Below are positions 39,002-49,090 of a stretch of 64,000 nt of DNA, piece by piece. The position numbers and the translations under genes were made by a program. Origin of the DNA: Litorilinea aerophila (GTDB taxonomy: Bacteria > Chloroflexota > Anaerolineae > Caldilineales > Caldilineaceae); NCBI GenBank assembly GCA_945897075.1, contig CAMDEX010000002.1, positions 1-64,000 on the forward strand, written 5' to 3'. The notes under the pieces are model-generated. The model did not search any database. It was given only the letters and a program-made list of their open reading frames with translations, and was not told the origin of the DNA. Position 1 is the first letter of the stretch. Each line of letters begins with the position of its first letter.

Positions 39002-40123
39002 TCAATCCTTTGAATAGAAGCGGCGGATTTTTTCGCAGACGTACTCCACGTCTTGATCAGACAAGGATGTATTCATCGGAAGCATGAGACACCGGGTAAA
39101 CATCTTTTCAGTATAGGGCAGGCTTGCTGACAGACCGAGGACGTCAATCTGATGCACAGCCTTGCCGCCCCACTGTATGAGTGTCCCAATTCCCTGCTCT
39201 CGTAGATCAGCTTTCAATTCGTCTCGACATTCAGCTTCGATTTCATAATTCTGGAAAACATCAAAGTGATCCGGTTCACTGCCGGGAGCAGGAGGTAACA
39301 GGAGTGCTTGGAGATCAGCAAGGTGTTCTTGATAGATTGACGCGATCTCTCGGCGGCGGACCATTTCCTGATCGTAACGCTGCAGTTTGAAATTCAGGAT
39401 TGCTGCCTGCAAATTGTCCAAGCGAGAGTTAAGACCCCAACCCACGACGTCCCCCTTACTGTTACGCCCATGATCTCGCAAGGCGTAAAGGTCCTCATAT
39501 AGCGTGTCGTCATTCGTTAGAATCGCGCCACCGTCACCGAAGCATCCAAGCACTTTGGCCGGATAGAAACTGATCGTGCCGGCCAGTCCAAACGTACCAG
39601 CGCATTTGCCCTTATATTGCGCTCCCAACCCCTGTGCGGCGTCCTCAATGATCAACAGGTTGTACTCATCGGCAATCGCCTGCAACGAATCCATATCACA
39701 GGCACGCCCGTTGAGTTGTGTTGGCATGATCGCTTTTGTGCGGGGCGTGATCGCTGCCTTTACGCTTTCCGGGTCGATCAGGTGATCAGTCCGGCAGTCT
39801 ACGGGCACCGGTGTGGCACCAACAAAGTGAACAGACGCCGCCGTCGCCACATAGGTATGGGAGGCAAAGATCACTTCGTCGCCCGATCCAATACCGGCTA
39901 CGCGCAAGGCTAGAATCAGTGCGTCCGTACCATTGGCAACGCCGAGAGCGTGTTTCGCCCCTGTGAATTGAGCAAGATTTTGCTCGAATTCCTCCAGGTC
40001 TCTCTGCAGGATGTAGGCGCCTCTACGTCCGACGTCTTGGATCACTGACATGAGTTCTTCTTCGTGTGCAACGAATACGTGCGGATAATTAAAGAAAGGT
40101 ACTGAACGACTACCCATAATCAC
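39002..40123 (-). CDS. DegT/DnrJ/EryC1 aminotransferase
   Basis: IIEDAAQGLGAQYKGKCAGTFGLAGTISFYPAKVLGCFGDGGAI. Confidence 0.93.
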   Translation of the reverse strand: MIMGSRSVPFFNYPHVFVAHEEELMSVIQDVGRRGAYILQRDLEEFEQNLAQFTGAKHALGVANGTDALILALRVAGIGSGDEVIFASHTYVATAASVHFVGATPVPVDCRTDHLIDPESVKAAITPRTKAIMPTQLNGRACDMDSLQAIADEYNLLIIEDAAQGLGAQYKGKCAGTFGLAGTISFYPAKVLGCFGDGGAILTNDDTLYEDLYALRDHGRNSKGDVVGWGLNSRLDNLQAAILNFKLQRYDQEMVRRREIASIYQEHLADLQALLLPPAPGSEPDHFDVFQNYEIEAECRDELKADLREQGIGTLIQWGGKAVHQIDVLGLSASLPYTEKMFTRCLMLPMNTSLSDQDVEYVCEKIRRFYSKD

Positions 40124-40926
40124 ATCGCTCCTTTTGAATCAAACTCTGATCTACGGTTTTTTCTTGCAACACAATAGATTACTTTATGTTCTTTGTCCGG
40201 TTTGTTAGGTGACAGTAGCACAGGCTCTGTATATTCACTCATGCCCTCGTCAATTTCGGCCGGCATAGGTATGAGGTTTCCAAACATGACCTTTTTCAGT
40301 AGTTTTTTGCCAGCCATGCTGCGGGGCATTAGGTTCAAATCGGTGGCGAGTTTTTTGAGCGGCCGGAGTAGCCTTTGGCGCAACGAAACAGCGTATACAG
40401 ACAAGTAGCCATACAACTCAACGGAAAAACCATGATTCAGGAATCGCTCGTTGAGTTCGGTTACACCATAATATTGATGGCTAAACGGGCTAGGATTGAA
40501 ATCGAACAAGTCCTTGTTGGCAGTTGCGATGAGAACACAGCCGTCGTCTCTCAGCACGCGCCGACATTCATTGATAAAACGGTCTACGTCAGGTATGTAA
40601 TAGATTGCCTCAAACAGAATAATGACGTCGGCAGAGCGATCCTCGAATGGCATATCCTGCGCGTCGAAGTTTCTCAAATCAATTCGATCGCCATAGTGTT
40701 GTTGGGCAATCTGTAGAACGCTTTGGGTATAGTCTCCCGCGCGAATGCTCCTTGCTCGTTTAGCCATATATCCTAGACCCGGTCCTGTGCCGCAGGCAGC
40801 TTCAATGACATCTTTGTCGCCACAGTAAGCTCCTGCCCAGTAGTAACGATGGCACAGACGTTCGATCTGCTCTTGGGAAATCTCGTCACCGGCTAGTTCT
40901 GTTACAGTGGAATAGTCTACGGTCAT
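40120..40926 (-). CDS. SAM-dependent class I methyltransferase
   Basis: VIEAACGTGPGLGYMAKRARSIRAGDYTQSVL, FEDRSADVIILFEAIYYIPD. Confidence 0.88.
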   Translation of the reverse strand: MTVDYSTVTELAGDEISQEQIERLCHRYYWAGAYCGDKDVIEAACGTGPGLGYMAKRARSIRAGDYTQSVLQIAQQHYGDRIDLRNFDAQDMPFEDRSADVIILFEAIYYIPDVDRFINECRRVLRDDGCVLIATANKDLFDFNPSPFSHQYYGVTELNERFLNHGFSVELYGYLSVYAVSLRQRLLRPLKKLATDLNLMPRSMAGKKLLKKVMFGNLIPMPAEIDEGMSEYTEPVLLSPNKPDKEHKVIYCVARKNRRSEFDSKGAM

Positions 40927-42221
40927 TATGCCTTCCTTTGCAGGCGTGACTTCCCGGAATTTGTCGTAATAGCGTTGGCCGCGACCTGCTCCAGATGCGC
41001 CACCAACCTCGGGTAAATGATATCAGCGCTGAAACGCTCCTCAAAAAGCTTGCGGGCCCGCCGGCCTATTGCAATTCGTTCCGCTGGATTGGCAGCCAAC
41101 CAGCGAATTCTCTCCACCAGCGAGTCTACATCGCCAGCCTGGTACTGAAGACCGATCTGCTCGTTACGGATCAGGTCTTCCAGTTCGCCGCGCAGGGATG
41201 AAAGCAAAGGCAATCCGAACGACATATACTCAAAAGACTTGTTGGGCATAGATCCATTGACTGAACGACCTTCAGCATAAGGTGCCAAACCGACAGAGGC
41301 CAAACTGAGTACCGCCTGGATCGAAGTTTGATCGAACCATCCCGTCAAGACAACATTTCGCAGCCCCTGCGCAAGACTACGTACCTGCGCACCATTGCTA
41401 CCATCACCTACCAGCACGAACTGAACATCTTCTTGTCCGGCATCATCCAGCACTCGAGCTGCATCTAGGACTGTTTCGAAGTCGAAGATAGAATTCAAGC
41501 TTCCAACAAATGCTACGATCAGGTTTTCGGTCTTCAAGTTGTGATATGAGACAATTTCGGTCTGACGTGCGATGATTTGATCGCTTGGAGAGCAAGACGG
41601 GTATCCCATTGGAAAAACACCATCTGCTTTGGTTTGTCGTCGTCCTGCGTTGTATAATCCCCAACTCAAGAATGAATCAGAGATGGCGGTCACTCCTGTA
41701 ACGGCACTCAGCCCTCGCCGCGCTCGTCGGAATTCAACTTGAAGCAATATGCGTAAGAAACTCCGCCATCTCTCAGGCACCAAAGTTAAATAATGATCCG
41801 GCCATAGGTCACGAACATCGATTATTACCGGTGTCTCCATATTCTTACCGTAAGCTGCCGCCTGCTCCACAAGTTCCACAGTAGGCAAGCTGCCAAATAT
41901 CACGTCGGGTTTTAATTGACTGACTGCCTCCGCTGCAAACTGTCTAGCCAATATACGCTGATGCAGAAAACGTTTGGGGGATTTATTATGACCATAGCCT
42001 GGCCCATGCAGCAACCAGACCTTCAAACCTGGTTGAATCTCCACAACAGTAGGGTGATCAAAACGATGACGTTTCTGGGCGTGGTCAAAAGTAGATGCCC
42101 ACCACAGCACTTCGTGTCCGCGGGCAACCAATGCTCTGGAGAGCATTGCTGCGCGCCAGTCCCGTGCGCCCAAATCTATGCCAGGGAGAGGTTCTCCATC
42201 CTGAATGACCCATGCCAGCAT
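40926..42221 (-). CDS. Glycosyltransferase, GT4/WbuB-like
   Basis: C-terminal GT-B: VAFVGSLNSIFDFETVLDAARVL, FVLVGDG, MPNKSFEYMSFGLPLLSS. Confidence 0.88.
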   Translation of the reverse strand: MLAWVIQDGEPLPGIDLGARDWRAAMLSRALVARGHEVLWWASTFDHAQKRHRFDHPTVVEIQPGLKVWLLHGPGYGHNKSPKRFLHQRILARQFAAEAVSQLKPDVIFGSLPTVELVEQAAAYGKNMETPVIIDVRDLWPDHYLTLVPERWRSFLRILLQVEFRRARRGLSAVTGVTAISDSFLSWGLYNAGRRQTKADGVFPMGYPSCSPSDQIIARQTEIVSYHNLKTENLIVAFVGSLNSIFDFETVLDAARVLDDAGQEDVQFVLVGDGSNGAQVRSLAQGLRNVVLTGWFDQTSIQAVLSLASVGLAPYAEGRSVNGSMPNKSFEYMSFGLPLLSSLRGELEDLIRNEQIGLQYQAGDVDSLVERIRWLAANPAERIAIGRRARKLFEERFSADIIYPRLVAHLEQVAANAITTNSGKSRLQRKA

Positions 42222-42238
42222 CTACGCGTCCTTGCAGC

Positions 42239-43474
42239 TCACTTGCCTGCGTCAACAGTTGCTCTTCTACTCTCTGGAGACGTCATTGGCGTGAAAGAGT
42301 GATCGAGCAACTGTTGATAAAGGTTCAAAAGTTTCTGTGATTCTGATTCCCAATTGTACTTCTCCTCTATTGCTGCTCTTCCTCTGCGTCCCATTTCCTC
42401 AGCTTCGGCCGGATGTGTAATCACGTATTCGATGGCTGCCGCAATATCTTTTGCACTGAGTGGATCGACCAGCAGACCGCATTGATGTCGTTCGATCAAA
42501 TCGCGCCAGAGCGGAAAATTCGATGCAATGACAGGAATACCTGCACTCATATATTCGAACAGTTTATTGGGCTGCGCCTCCATATGGTTGGGCGCTGGAT
42601 GAAAGAGGACAAGACCTGCCTGAACCGTACCTAAAAGTGATGCTAACTGTGCGCGATCCAGAAAACCAACTTCGTCGACACACTTCCAGCCGGACGACTC
42701 TATGATCTGGGATCGCAACTCCAGCGGTGAAAATTGACCAGCCAGTTGCAGCCGCACGCCTAGATCGTCGGCCAGGAAGTCCACGGCGTCTACCATCTGT
42801 TGGATGCCGCGCACCGCAGCGATTACGCCCACATAAGCAACCGAACGTAAACGCTCCCCCCAGGGTCTCTCTTTAGGGGCGACCAGTTCGTCGAGCAAAG
42901 GATAGTTGTTGATATTGTGTGTATGAGTTTGAAATAGCTGCAGGCGACTTGTAATGGCCGGGGTTGCGGTTACCAGCGCCGAAAACTGCTTCACCGCATT
43001 CACTTCAAGCTTTTCCAACAACCAACTCATGGGTTTTCTGATCTGAATCGGCAGATAGTTGCGTCCTGGTGAAAGCAGCGCGCGCGGCGCATCTTCGTGA
43101 ACATCGTAGATGACTCGATGGCCCTGAAAATGTAACAGCAATCCTACGGGGATCAATTCTGGGTCATGAAAATGATATAAGTCACCCTTAAGCCCTAATG
43201 CCTTTTGATACACTCGGTTAACAGAAAGTGTCATTCTTGGAAGACGTCGTTGCAAGCCAGGTATCGCCTCAATGCGAACACCATCGCTTATCTCATTCCT
43301 GATATGCGGAGCAACCAGCGATACCTCATAACCTGCCCGCGCCAATGAAATACACTCTTTACGAAAGATACGGGTGTCGAATGGAGAGTGAGCCGAAGTG
43401 AGATGCACGACATGTTGCTTGCTTGATGAATGAGTCAATGTCGTATTACACCCTTTGTAAATGCAGTCCAGCAA
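42239..43474 (-). CDS. Glycosyltransferase, GT4 family
   Basis: LYHFHDPELIPVGLLL, RSVAYVGVIAAVRGIQQMVDAV, QPNKLFEYMSAGIPVIAS. Confidence 0.9.
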   Translation of the reverse strand: MLDCIYKGCNTTLTHSSSKQHVVHLTSAHSPFDTRIFRKECISLARAGYEVSLVAPHIRNEISDGVRIEAIPGLQRRLPRMTLSVNRVYQKALGLKGDLYHFHDPELIPVGLLLHFQGHRVIYDVHEDAPRALLSPGRNYLPIQIRKPMSWLLEKLEVNAVKQFSALVTATPAITSRLQLFQTHTHNINNYPLLDELVAPKERPWGERLRSVAYVGVIAAVRGIQQMVDAVDFLADDLGVRLQLAGQFSPLELRSQIIESSGWKCVDEVGFLDRAQLASLLGTVQAGLVLFHPAPNHMEAQPNKLFEYMSAGIPVIASNFPLWRDLIERHQCGLLVDPLSAKDIAAAIEYVITHPAEAEEMGRRGRAAIEEKYNWESESQKLLNLYQQLLDHSFTPMTSPESRRATVDAGK

Positions 43475-43572
43475 ACACAGAAGTATATTTACGCATGTCG
43501 CAATTGCTTGACAGCAACATCAAACATGCCGCATATTTTAGCGTAAAGCAGTCCATCCTATTGGCGCTCACG

Positions 43573-44754
43573 CTAACTACGTTTCAACGAGTGGTAAACC
43601 TGCATCAGCAACCGGCTTTTGCCTAGAATGCGTTTGTAAGAGGGGTAATCCCAAAAACTCTTCGGTGGCATTTGCATGATTTGTCCGAATTCCTCGGCTG
43701 AAATACCGAGTTTTTTGATTACGTACTGTTTGTCCTGCTCTTGCAGTTCTACAGGATAGTCTACTTTATCCATTTCTTCCAGGGCTGTCTCTCTGGACAT
43801 CTGACCTGACCATATGAGTGATGCCAAATGGAGTCTCTTCTTGTTAAAACCAAATTTGGTAGGTAGAATAAACCCCTGGTAGAACCTGGTGTATATTGAT
43901 TCATAGTGCTTGCCACCGTAGTAGCGCCATCCAAGTTCATTCTCTAACACGTCAAGCGCCTCGACTTTATCGTAATCCAAGTAATCCAAAAGCGGAATCC
44001 AACGTATGCCACGAATGATCGAATAGTAGATAAAACTGAGAATTCCGTAATGGACAAAGGACTTGATAGGCCGAACTCCGAATTGGGCATGTACGCTCTC
44101 GATGTACCGCCAGTCTCCATGTCCCTGCGACCAAGCTGCAACACCCCCGCCTTCAGTCGCCATGTTGTGACCGTTGATGATGTAGCGCACATGTTCTTCA
44201 GCAGCTACCTTATACAGGACTGCCAGAATCGCATGATCCGTCGGGATCTCCGAATCGGGTGTTGATGATTTGAGAAAGGCAAGCTGCAGATCTTTGAACT
44301 CGTCCCAGTCTAACACATACGTATAAAGGTCGATATCCAGATTCTTCAACACTTTCTCGATGTTACTGACAGCCAACTCCGAATCCCAGCCGTTATCCAA
44401 ATGAACTGCCAGGGGCCGGAGTCCCAATTTCTTCACAAGATAAGCCGTATACGTGCTGTCAACGCCACCACTCACGCCGATGATGCAATCATAGCGCTTG
44501 TTCTTACCGGCCTGTTTGATAACCCGCACTATTTCATCAAGGGCACCCGACTGCCGTTTCTTGACGTATGATTCGACGCTGAGCATCTGCTCGTAACGAT
44601 GGCAGTGGCTGCAAACACCCCTTTCGTCAAAGACAATATCAGGATCACTTGTATCCATGATGCATCTGCGGCAGATACGATATGATTTACCCTGCGTTGT
44701 CAATGCAGAGATGTTGACAGTTACATCAATTGCCATGTTTTTCTCACTCATCAA
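43573..44754 (-). CDS. N-acetyl sugar amidotransferase (WbpG/PseA-like)
   Basis: YRICRRCIMDTSDPDIVFDERGVCSHC; PP-loop ATPase IIGVSGGVDSTYTAYLVKKLGLRPLAVHLDNGWDSE. Confidence 0.92.
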   Translation of the reverse strand: MMSEKNMAIDVTVNISALTTQGKSYRICRRCIMDTSDPDIVFDERGVCSHCHRYEQMLSVESYVKKRQSGALDEIVRVIKQAGKNKRYDCIIGVSGGVDSTYTAYLVKKLGLRPLAVHLDNGWDSELAVSNIEKVLKNLDIDLYTYVLDWDEFKDLQLAFLKSSTPDSEIPTDHAILAVLYKVAAEEHVRYIINGHNMATEGGGVAAWSQGHGDWRYIESVHAQFGVRPIKSFVHYGILSFIYYSIIRGIRWIPLLDYLDYDKVEALDVLENELGWRYYGGKHYESIYTRFYQGFILPTKFGFNKKRLHLASLIWSGQMSRETALEEMDKVDYPVELQEQDKQYVIKKLGISAEEFGQIMQMPPKSFWDYPSYKRILGKSRLLMQVYHSLKRS

Positions 44755-45508
44755 ATATCTGGTGCAGTTCGCTGCTCGACGGATAGCTGATCAACACCGC
44801 ACGATGGGGTCCTTGAAAGACAAACATACTACCAGCAGCAGCGGCTGCCGCCCCGGCATCCTTGACTGCTGAACGCAGGTCCTGGATTGTCCGTGCGCCG
44901 CCACATGCGACAACAGGCACGTTGACGGCTTGGGTGACGCGCTTGATCAACTCTAGATCATAGCCTTGCATCCTGCCATCCCGGTCGATGGAGTTTAGAA
45001 GAATTTCGCCAGCACCAAGTTTTTCAAGAGTTTTGGCGTGTTCGACCGGGTCCATGCCTGCAGATTTACGTCCGCTGTGCGTCCTCACTTCATACCGACC
45101 CCAAAGAGTTTGCTTGACATCAATTGAGGCAACGATGCTTGAACTGCCGGCAAAATCGGCTGCCTGCGTCACAAAGTCTGGGTTCTCGACAGCATAGGAG
45201 TTGATAACGATCTTTTCAACGCCCAATCCAAGAATTGTCTTGACATCTTCCAAACTGCGAACGCCACCGCCATACCCCAGCGGCATGAATGCTTCGCTTG
45301 CCACTTCTTCAATCAACTTGAAGCAAGGCTTGCGGTTTTCAACTGTCGCTGTGATATCAAGCAACATCACTTCATCGACTTCTTTATCATTAAAAAGCCT
45401 GACAATATTGATTGGATCGCCCAAGTATTTGGGATCCTTGAACCGTACAGTCTTTACCAAGCCTTGATTGCGCAATAACAAGCAGGGGATCGCACGTGGT
45501 ATCAGCAT
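44744..45508 (-). CDS. HisF-like cyclase/ammonia partner of the sugar amidotransferase
   Basis: MLIPRAIPCLLLRNQGLVKTVRFKDPKYLGDPINIVRLFNDKEVDEVMLLDI. Confidence 0.92.
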   Translation of the reverse strand: MLIPRAIPCLLLRNQGLVKTVRFKDPKYLGDPINIVRLFNDKEVDEVMLLDITATVENRKPCFKLIEEVASEAFMPLGYGGGVRSLEDVKTILGLGVEKIVINSYAVENPDFVTQAADFAGSSSIVASIDVKQTLWGRYEVRTHSGRKSAGMDPVEHAKTLEKLGAGEILLNSIDRDGRMQGYDLELIKRVTQAVNVPVVACGGARTIQDLRSAVKDAGAAAAAAGSMFVFQGPHRAVLISYPSSSELHQIFDE

Positions 45509-46132
45509 TCAATGCCATTCCCAATTGACGAAATTCTGTAACAGGCGCATACCAAATTTGTGGCTTTTTTCCGGATGAAACTGAACGCCGACAATATTCT
45601 CGCAAGCAACCACTGAGGTGAACAGTCCACCGTATTCCGTTTCACCCAACACTGCGCTTTCAGGTATGCACCTCATATGATACGAATGAACAAAATAGAA
45701 GCGGTTGTTTTCTTCTAAACCTGAGAGCAATGGATGGGAGGAGCGTGTATGCACAGTGTTCCATCCCATGTGGGGCACTTTCAAGCTGTCGTGCGTTCCA
45801 TCAAACCGAAACCTTATCGTCTCTGCATCCAGCCAGCCTAGACCACTTAATTGGCCTTCTTCGCTGCATTGGGAAAGGAGTTGCATGCCAAGACAAATAC
45901 CTAATATCGGAATCTTGCACTCTAGAACTTGTTGATTGAGAACATCAACAAGCCCCATGTGATTCAAGTTTCTCATGCCATTATCAAATGCTCCGACACC
46001 GGGCAGGATTAACTTTTCTGCCTGTGCAATTACATCTGTATCTGAAGAAAGAATCGCAGCAATGCCAACTCTCTTCAACATATTGACAATTGAACCGAGG
46101 TTCCCCATACCATAATCAACTATAACCAGCAT
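45509..46132 (-). CDS. HisH-like glutamine amidotransferase
   Basis: MLVIVDYGMGNLGSIVNMLKRVG, ILGICLGMQLL, VQFHPEKSH. Confidence 0.93.
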   Translation of the reverse strand: MLVIVDYGMGNLGSIVNMLKRVGIAAILSSDTDVIAQAEKLILPGVGAFDNGMRNLNHMGLVDVLNQQVLECKIPILGICLGMQLLSQCSEEGQLSGLGWLDAETIRFRFDGTHDSLKVPHMGWNTVHTRSSHPLLSGLEENNRFYFVHSYHMRCIPESAVLGETEYGGLFTSVVACENIVGVQFHPEKSHKFGMRLLQNFVNWEWH

Positions 46133-46247
46133 TAGCACCCTCCTCAGTCCAGGTACAAATATCGATGCCGAACAACTTTTCATCGGAAGGACTGCAGTTT
46201 ACAATACGTATACTCAGTTTAAAATGTCCTGGAACATTCACATCTAA

Positions 46248-47759
46248 TTATTGATCAAGTTTGTGCAATACCAGAAGTGGAGCGCCCCTGATTTCGCTTG
46301 AGGCCCTGGCGCTGCGCAGACGTATATTTCCCAGTGTCCATAAGACGAACGCGAAGGCTGTTTCCCAAATTGCCCAATCAAGCCAACCGCCAAACGAAGC
46401 TGAAGTGAGCATAAATGTCCGCCAAATGAGGAGTGATTGCAATGCAATTGTTGGAGCTGATTTAGGCACACGCATAACAAGCACCTGGATGCTCTGTAGA
46501 ATAAGGCCAACAACAAAACCCCCAACAATCACGCCAAACCAGCCAAAATCCGCCCATAAATAGGCTGGATACCCGCCATTGGCGTTGATGCTGTCGATAC
46601 CAGTGTAAAAATAGCGCAGACCGATGATGTTCTCGATCCACACAGGGCCACCTGGCAGCAGCTTACTGATATAGGGCAGGGTTCGTCCCCAGAGAAAACC
46701 AGCAGTTCCCGAGAAATAATCAACATAGGCAAGGATCACCTCGGTGGGTGCATAGAATATACGCCTGAACAGTAGCTGAGAAAGCCGTTGGGCATCAACG
46801 CTGAATCCATAATTAGCAGATACCACGAAGATTGGAAATGCAAGTCCCATTACGGCGATAACAATCGCCACCCGCGGCGATACTGTCCATCCGCCCGTGA
46901 TCAGCCAGGTAGCAAAGATCATGATAACCAGAGCCATGACGGGGGATTTCTCAAGCGTTGCGCCAGCAAGGATCAAATTACCCAGCAACGACACTACAAA
47001 CAAGGCGCGCCATATAGGGCGTCGGGTTTGTATGGCCAGAACCAGCGACATTAGTGTGGCAAATGGGAATAGCATAGTGCGCAGGTAGCTTATCGGCGTG
47101 CGTAGCGATTTGTCAAGCAGCTTAAACGCGTCTTCCCGAGCCTGCGCCAATTCGAATTTTGAACTGCCGCCCATGATCGCACTGATCACGGGCAGAGTTC
47201 CGATCTTTAGAATGTAGATAGTTAGCAGAAGCAGGCAAAAAACCAGCAGACTAAAAACCAGGATACCTAATGATGGGATATGGAAAGCAGGCGCTGCCAT
47301 CCATTGACGAATACGATGGGCAGGAAGATAAAAAATCATGTTGCCTGCCAAAATCCCTAATAATGTGCAAATGAGTGTCAGAGTGATGACAATCACATAA
47401 TTGTTTCTGGCGAGATTCGGAAAATCGGCATACACCCAGGGCATAGGCAAAACGATCATGCCCAGATAACCGACTACCAGTATGCCTGGGAGTCTAAATG
47501 TGCGAATATCAAAGAGGTGTGGCCAACCTGCCATGATCGCCAGTGTCCCGGTTGCTGTCAATGCAGCAATTGATGCTCCAAAACTCCAATCCATGATCCA
47601 TCTCGAAAGCGGCAGCAATTGTAGTAGAAAGCAAAATAACAAAAATGCAACCGACAGCACCATGAAGAGAATGAGCGTAATGCGAAAGCCGCTCATGCCC
47701 CGCAGATCTGATTCGGGGAGTACCCTGATAGGCGTCAGCAACGTCGTGTGTTGGGCCAT
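46248..47759 (-). CDS. O-antigen polymerase (Wzy-like)
   Basis: ~12 hydrophobic TM segments; cluster context. Confidence 0.75.
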   Translation of the reverse strand: MAQHTTLLTPIRVLPESDLRGMSGFRITLILFMVLSVAFLLFCFLLQLLPLSRWIMDWSFGASIAALTATGTLAIMAGWPHLFDIRTFRLPGILVVGYLGMIVLPMPWVYADFPNLARNNYVIVITLTLICTLLGILAGNMIFYLPAHRIRQWMAAPAFHIPSLGILVFSLLVFCLLLLTIYILKIGTLPVISAIMGGSSKFELAQAREDAFKLLDKSLRTPISYLRTMLFPFATLMSLVLAIQTRRPIWRALFVVSLLGNLILAGATLEKSPVMALVIMIFATWLITGGWTVSPRVAIVIAVMGLAFPIFVVSANYGFSVDAQRLSQLLFRRIFYAPTEVILAYVDYFSGTAGFLWGRTLPYISKLLPGGPVWIENIIGLRYFYTGIDSINANGGYPAYLWADFGWFGVIVGGFVVGLILQSIQVLVMRVPKSAPTIALQSLLIWRTFMLTSASFGGWLDWAIWETAFAFVLWTLGNIRLRSARASSEIRGAPLLVLHKLDQ

Positions 47760-47785
47760 CTTACCATCCTAATCGGCTGTGCTTC

Positions 47786-48952
47786 TCAGCAATTGCTGTC
47801 ACTCAGCGCAAGATGCTGATAGACGCTGCGGAGGATTTTCGCTTCTTCATGCCAGCCGATTGTTAGTCGATATTCAGAGGCATGGCGCTGGGCGACCTGA
47901 ATATCTTCCCAGGTGATCTGACTGATTAGCGCATATAATCGATCACGATCGACTGGGACAGCCCAGCCAGCTTGACTTTTCTGGATTACATACGCCATTT
48001 CAGGAAAATCGCTGACGATGATCGGTAAGCCGGCCAGCAGGTATTCGAAGACCTTGTTAGGCAGCGAGAGATAGTAGCTCAAACTGATATTTTCGATGAT
48101 GCTGAGACCGACATCTGCACTACATGTATACTCCAGGAGTTGTGCGGGGGGCACGGCAGGGATGAAATGAATATTGGGAAAACGTTGTGCGCAGGCTTTG
48201 ACGGCATCAATAAGCGTTCCCATCCCCATAAAGACGATATGTTTGTCGGGTGGGAGGCGCTGGAAAACATTCAACAATAGATATATTCCACGTCCCTCCT
48301 CAAGCGCACCTTGATAGATGAACAACATCTGCTCTGTCGTCAACCCCAGTTTGTCTTTCAGTACGTTGGATTTGGGCAGATGCTTTGGTTGTATGGGGAT
48401 ATTGCGCACAATAAATACCTGATCCAGATTATAGGTATCTTTGTACCATGCTGCAATCGAGCCATTAACTGTAATGATTGCACTGGCAAAGGGAATGAGA
48501 CTTCTTTCAATGAGCCTGAGTGCTTTCTGCAAATGTCCGGTTAGACCCGTTGTCTCTGTTTCCAGTTCATGGGTGTCGTAAATGATCTTTGATCCACGCA
48601 GCAGCTTGAAAAGTGGAGCAATCGGCAACTCCATGACCGAGTGGCAGTTGACGACCGTCACCCGGCATTTTCGATAACGCCAGAATATCCTGGCGAACCA
48701 TTCCACATAACGGATCACTTTGACCAATCTACTACTCGAATTAGCACCGATGCGCATACGTACCCGCCATATCTGGCGTTTGGCGTCGATATGTTCACTT
48801 TCCAGCAACCCTTCCCGCCAGCGTCCAATCAGCACCACCTGGTCCGCAAATCCTGCCTCGGCTACAGTTTGCGTTTCTTTTAGCATACGACTTTCGTGGG
48901 TAATAGACGAGTGATAGATATGGAGGTTGATGTTTGGCATTACTGTGTTCAT
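47786..48952 (-). CDS. Glycosyltransferase, GT4-like
   Basis: IIYDTHELETETTG, MLFIYQGALEEGRGIYLLLNVF, LPNKVFEYLLAGLPIIVSDFPEM. Confidence 0.9.
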   Translation of the reverse strand: MNTVMPNINLHIYHSSITHESRMLKETQTVAEAGFADQVVLIGRWREGLLESEHIDAKRQIWRVRMRIGANSSSRLVKVIRYVEWFARIFWRYRKCRVTVVNCHSVMELPIAPLFKLLRGSKIIYDTHELETETTGLTGHLQKALRLIERSLIPFASAIITVNGSIAAWYKDTYNLDQVFIVRNIPIQPKHLPKSNVLKDKLGLTTEQMLFIYQGALEEGRGIYLLLNVFQRLPPDKHIVFMGMGTLIDAVKACAQRFPNIHFIPAVPPAQLLEYTCSADVGLSIIENISLSYYLSLPNKVFEYLLAGLPIIVSDFPEMAYVIQKSQAGWAVPVDRDRLYALISQITWEDIQVAQRHASEYRLTIGWHEEAKILRSVYQHLALSDSNC

Positions 48953-49090
48953 TATCGTTTGACTTAGCTATACCTTTACAGATAATCATTTTCCAGCCCT
49001 CTCTGGGGAATTATGCGAACCACCAGAGAAAAGACCGTGAAAATTCTTTATCTGTAAAATTATAGCAATGCATTTTGGGAAGGAAGTCTT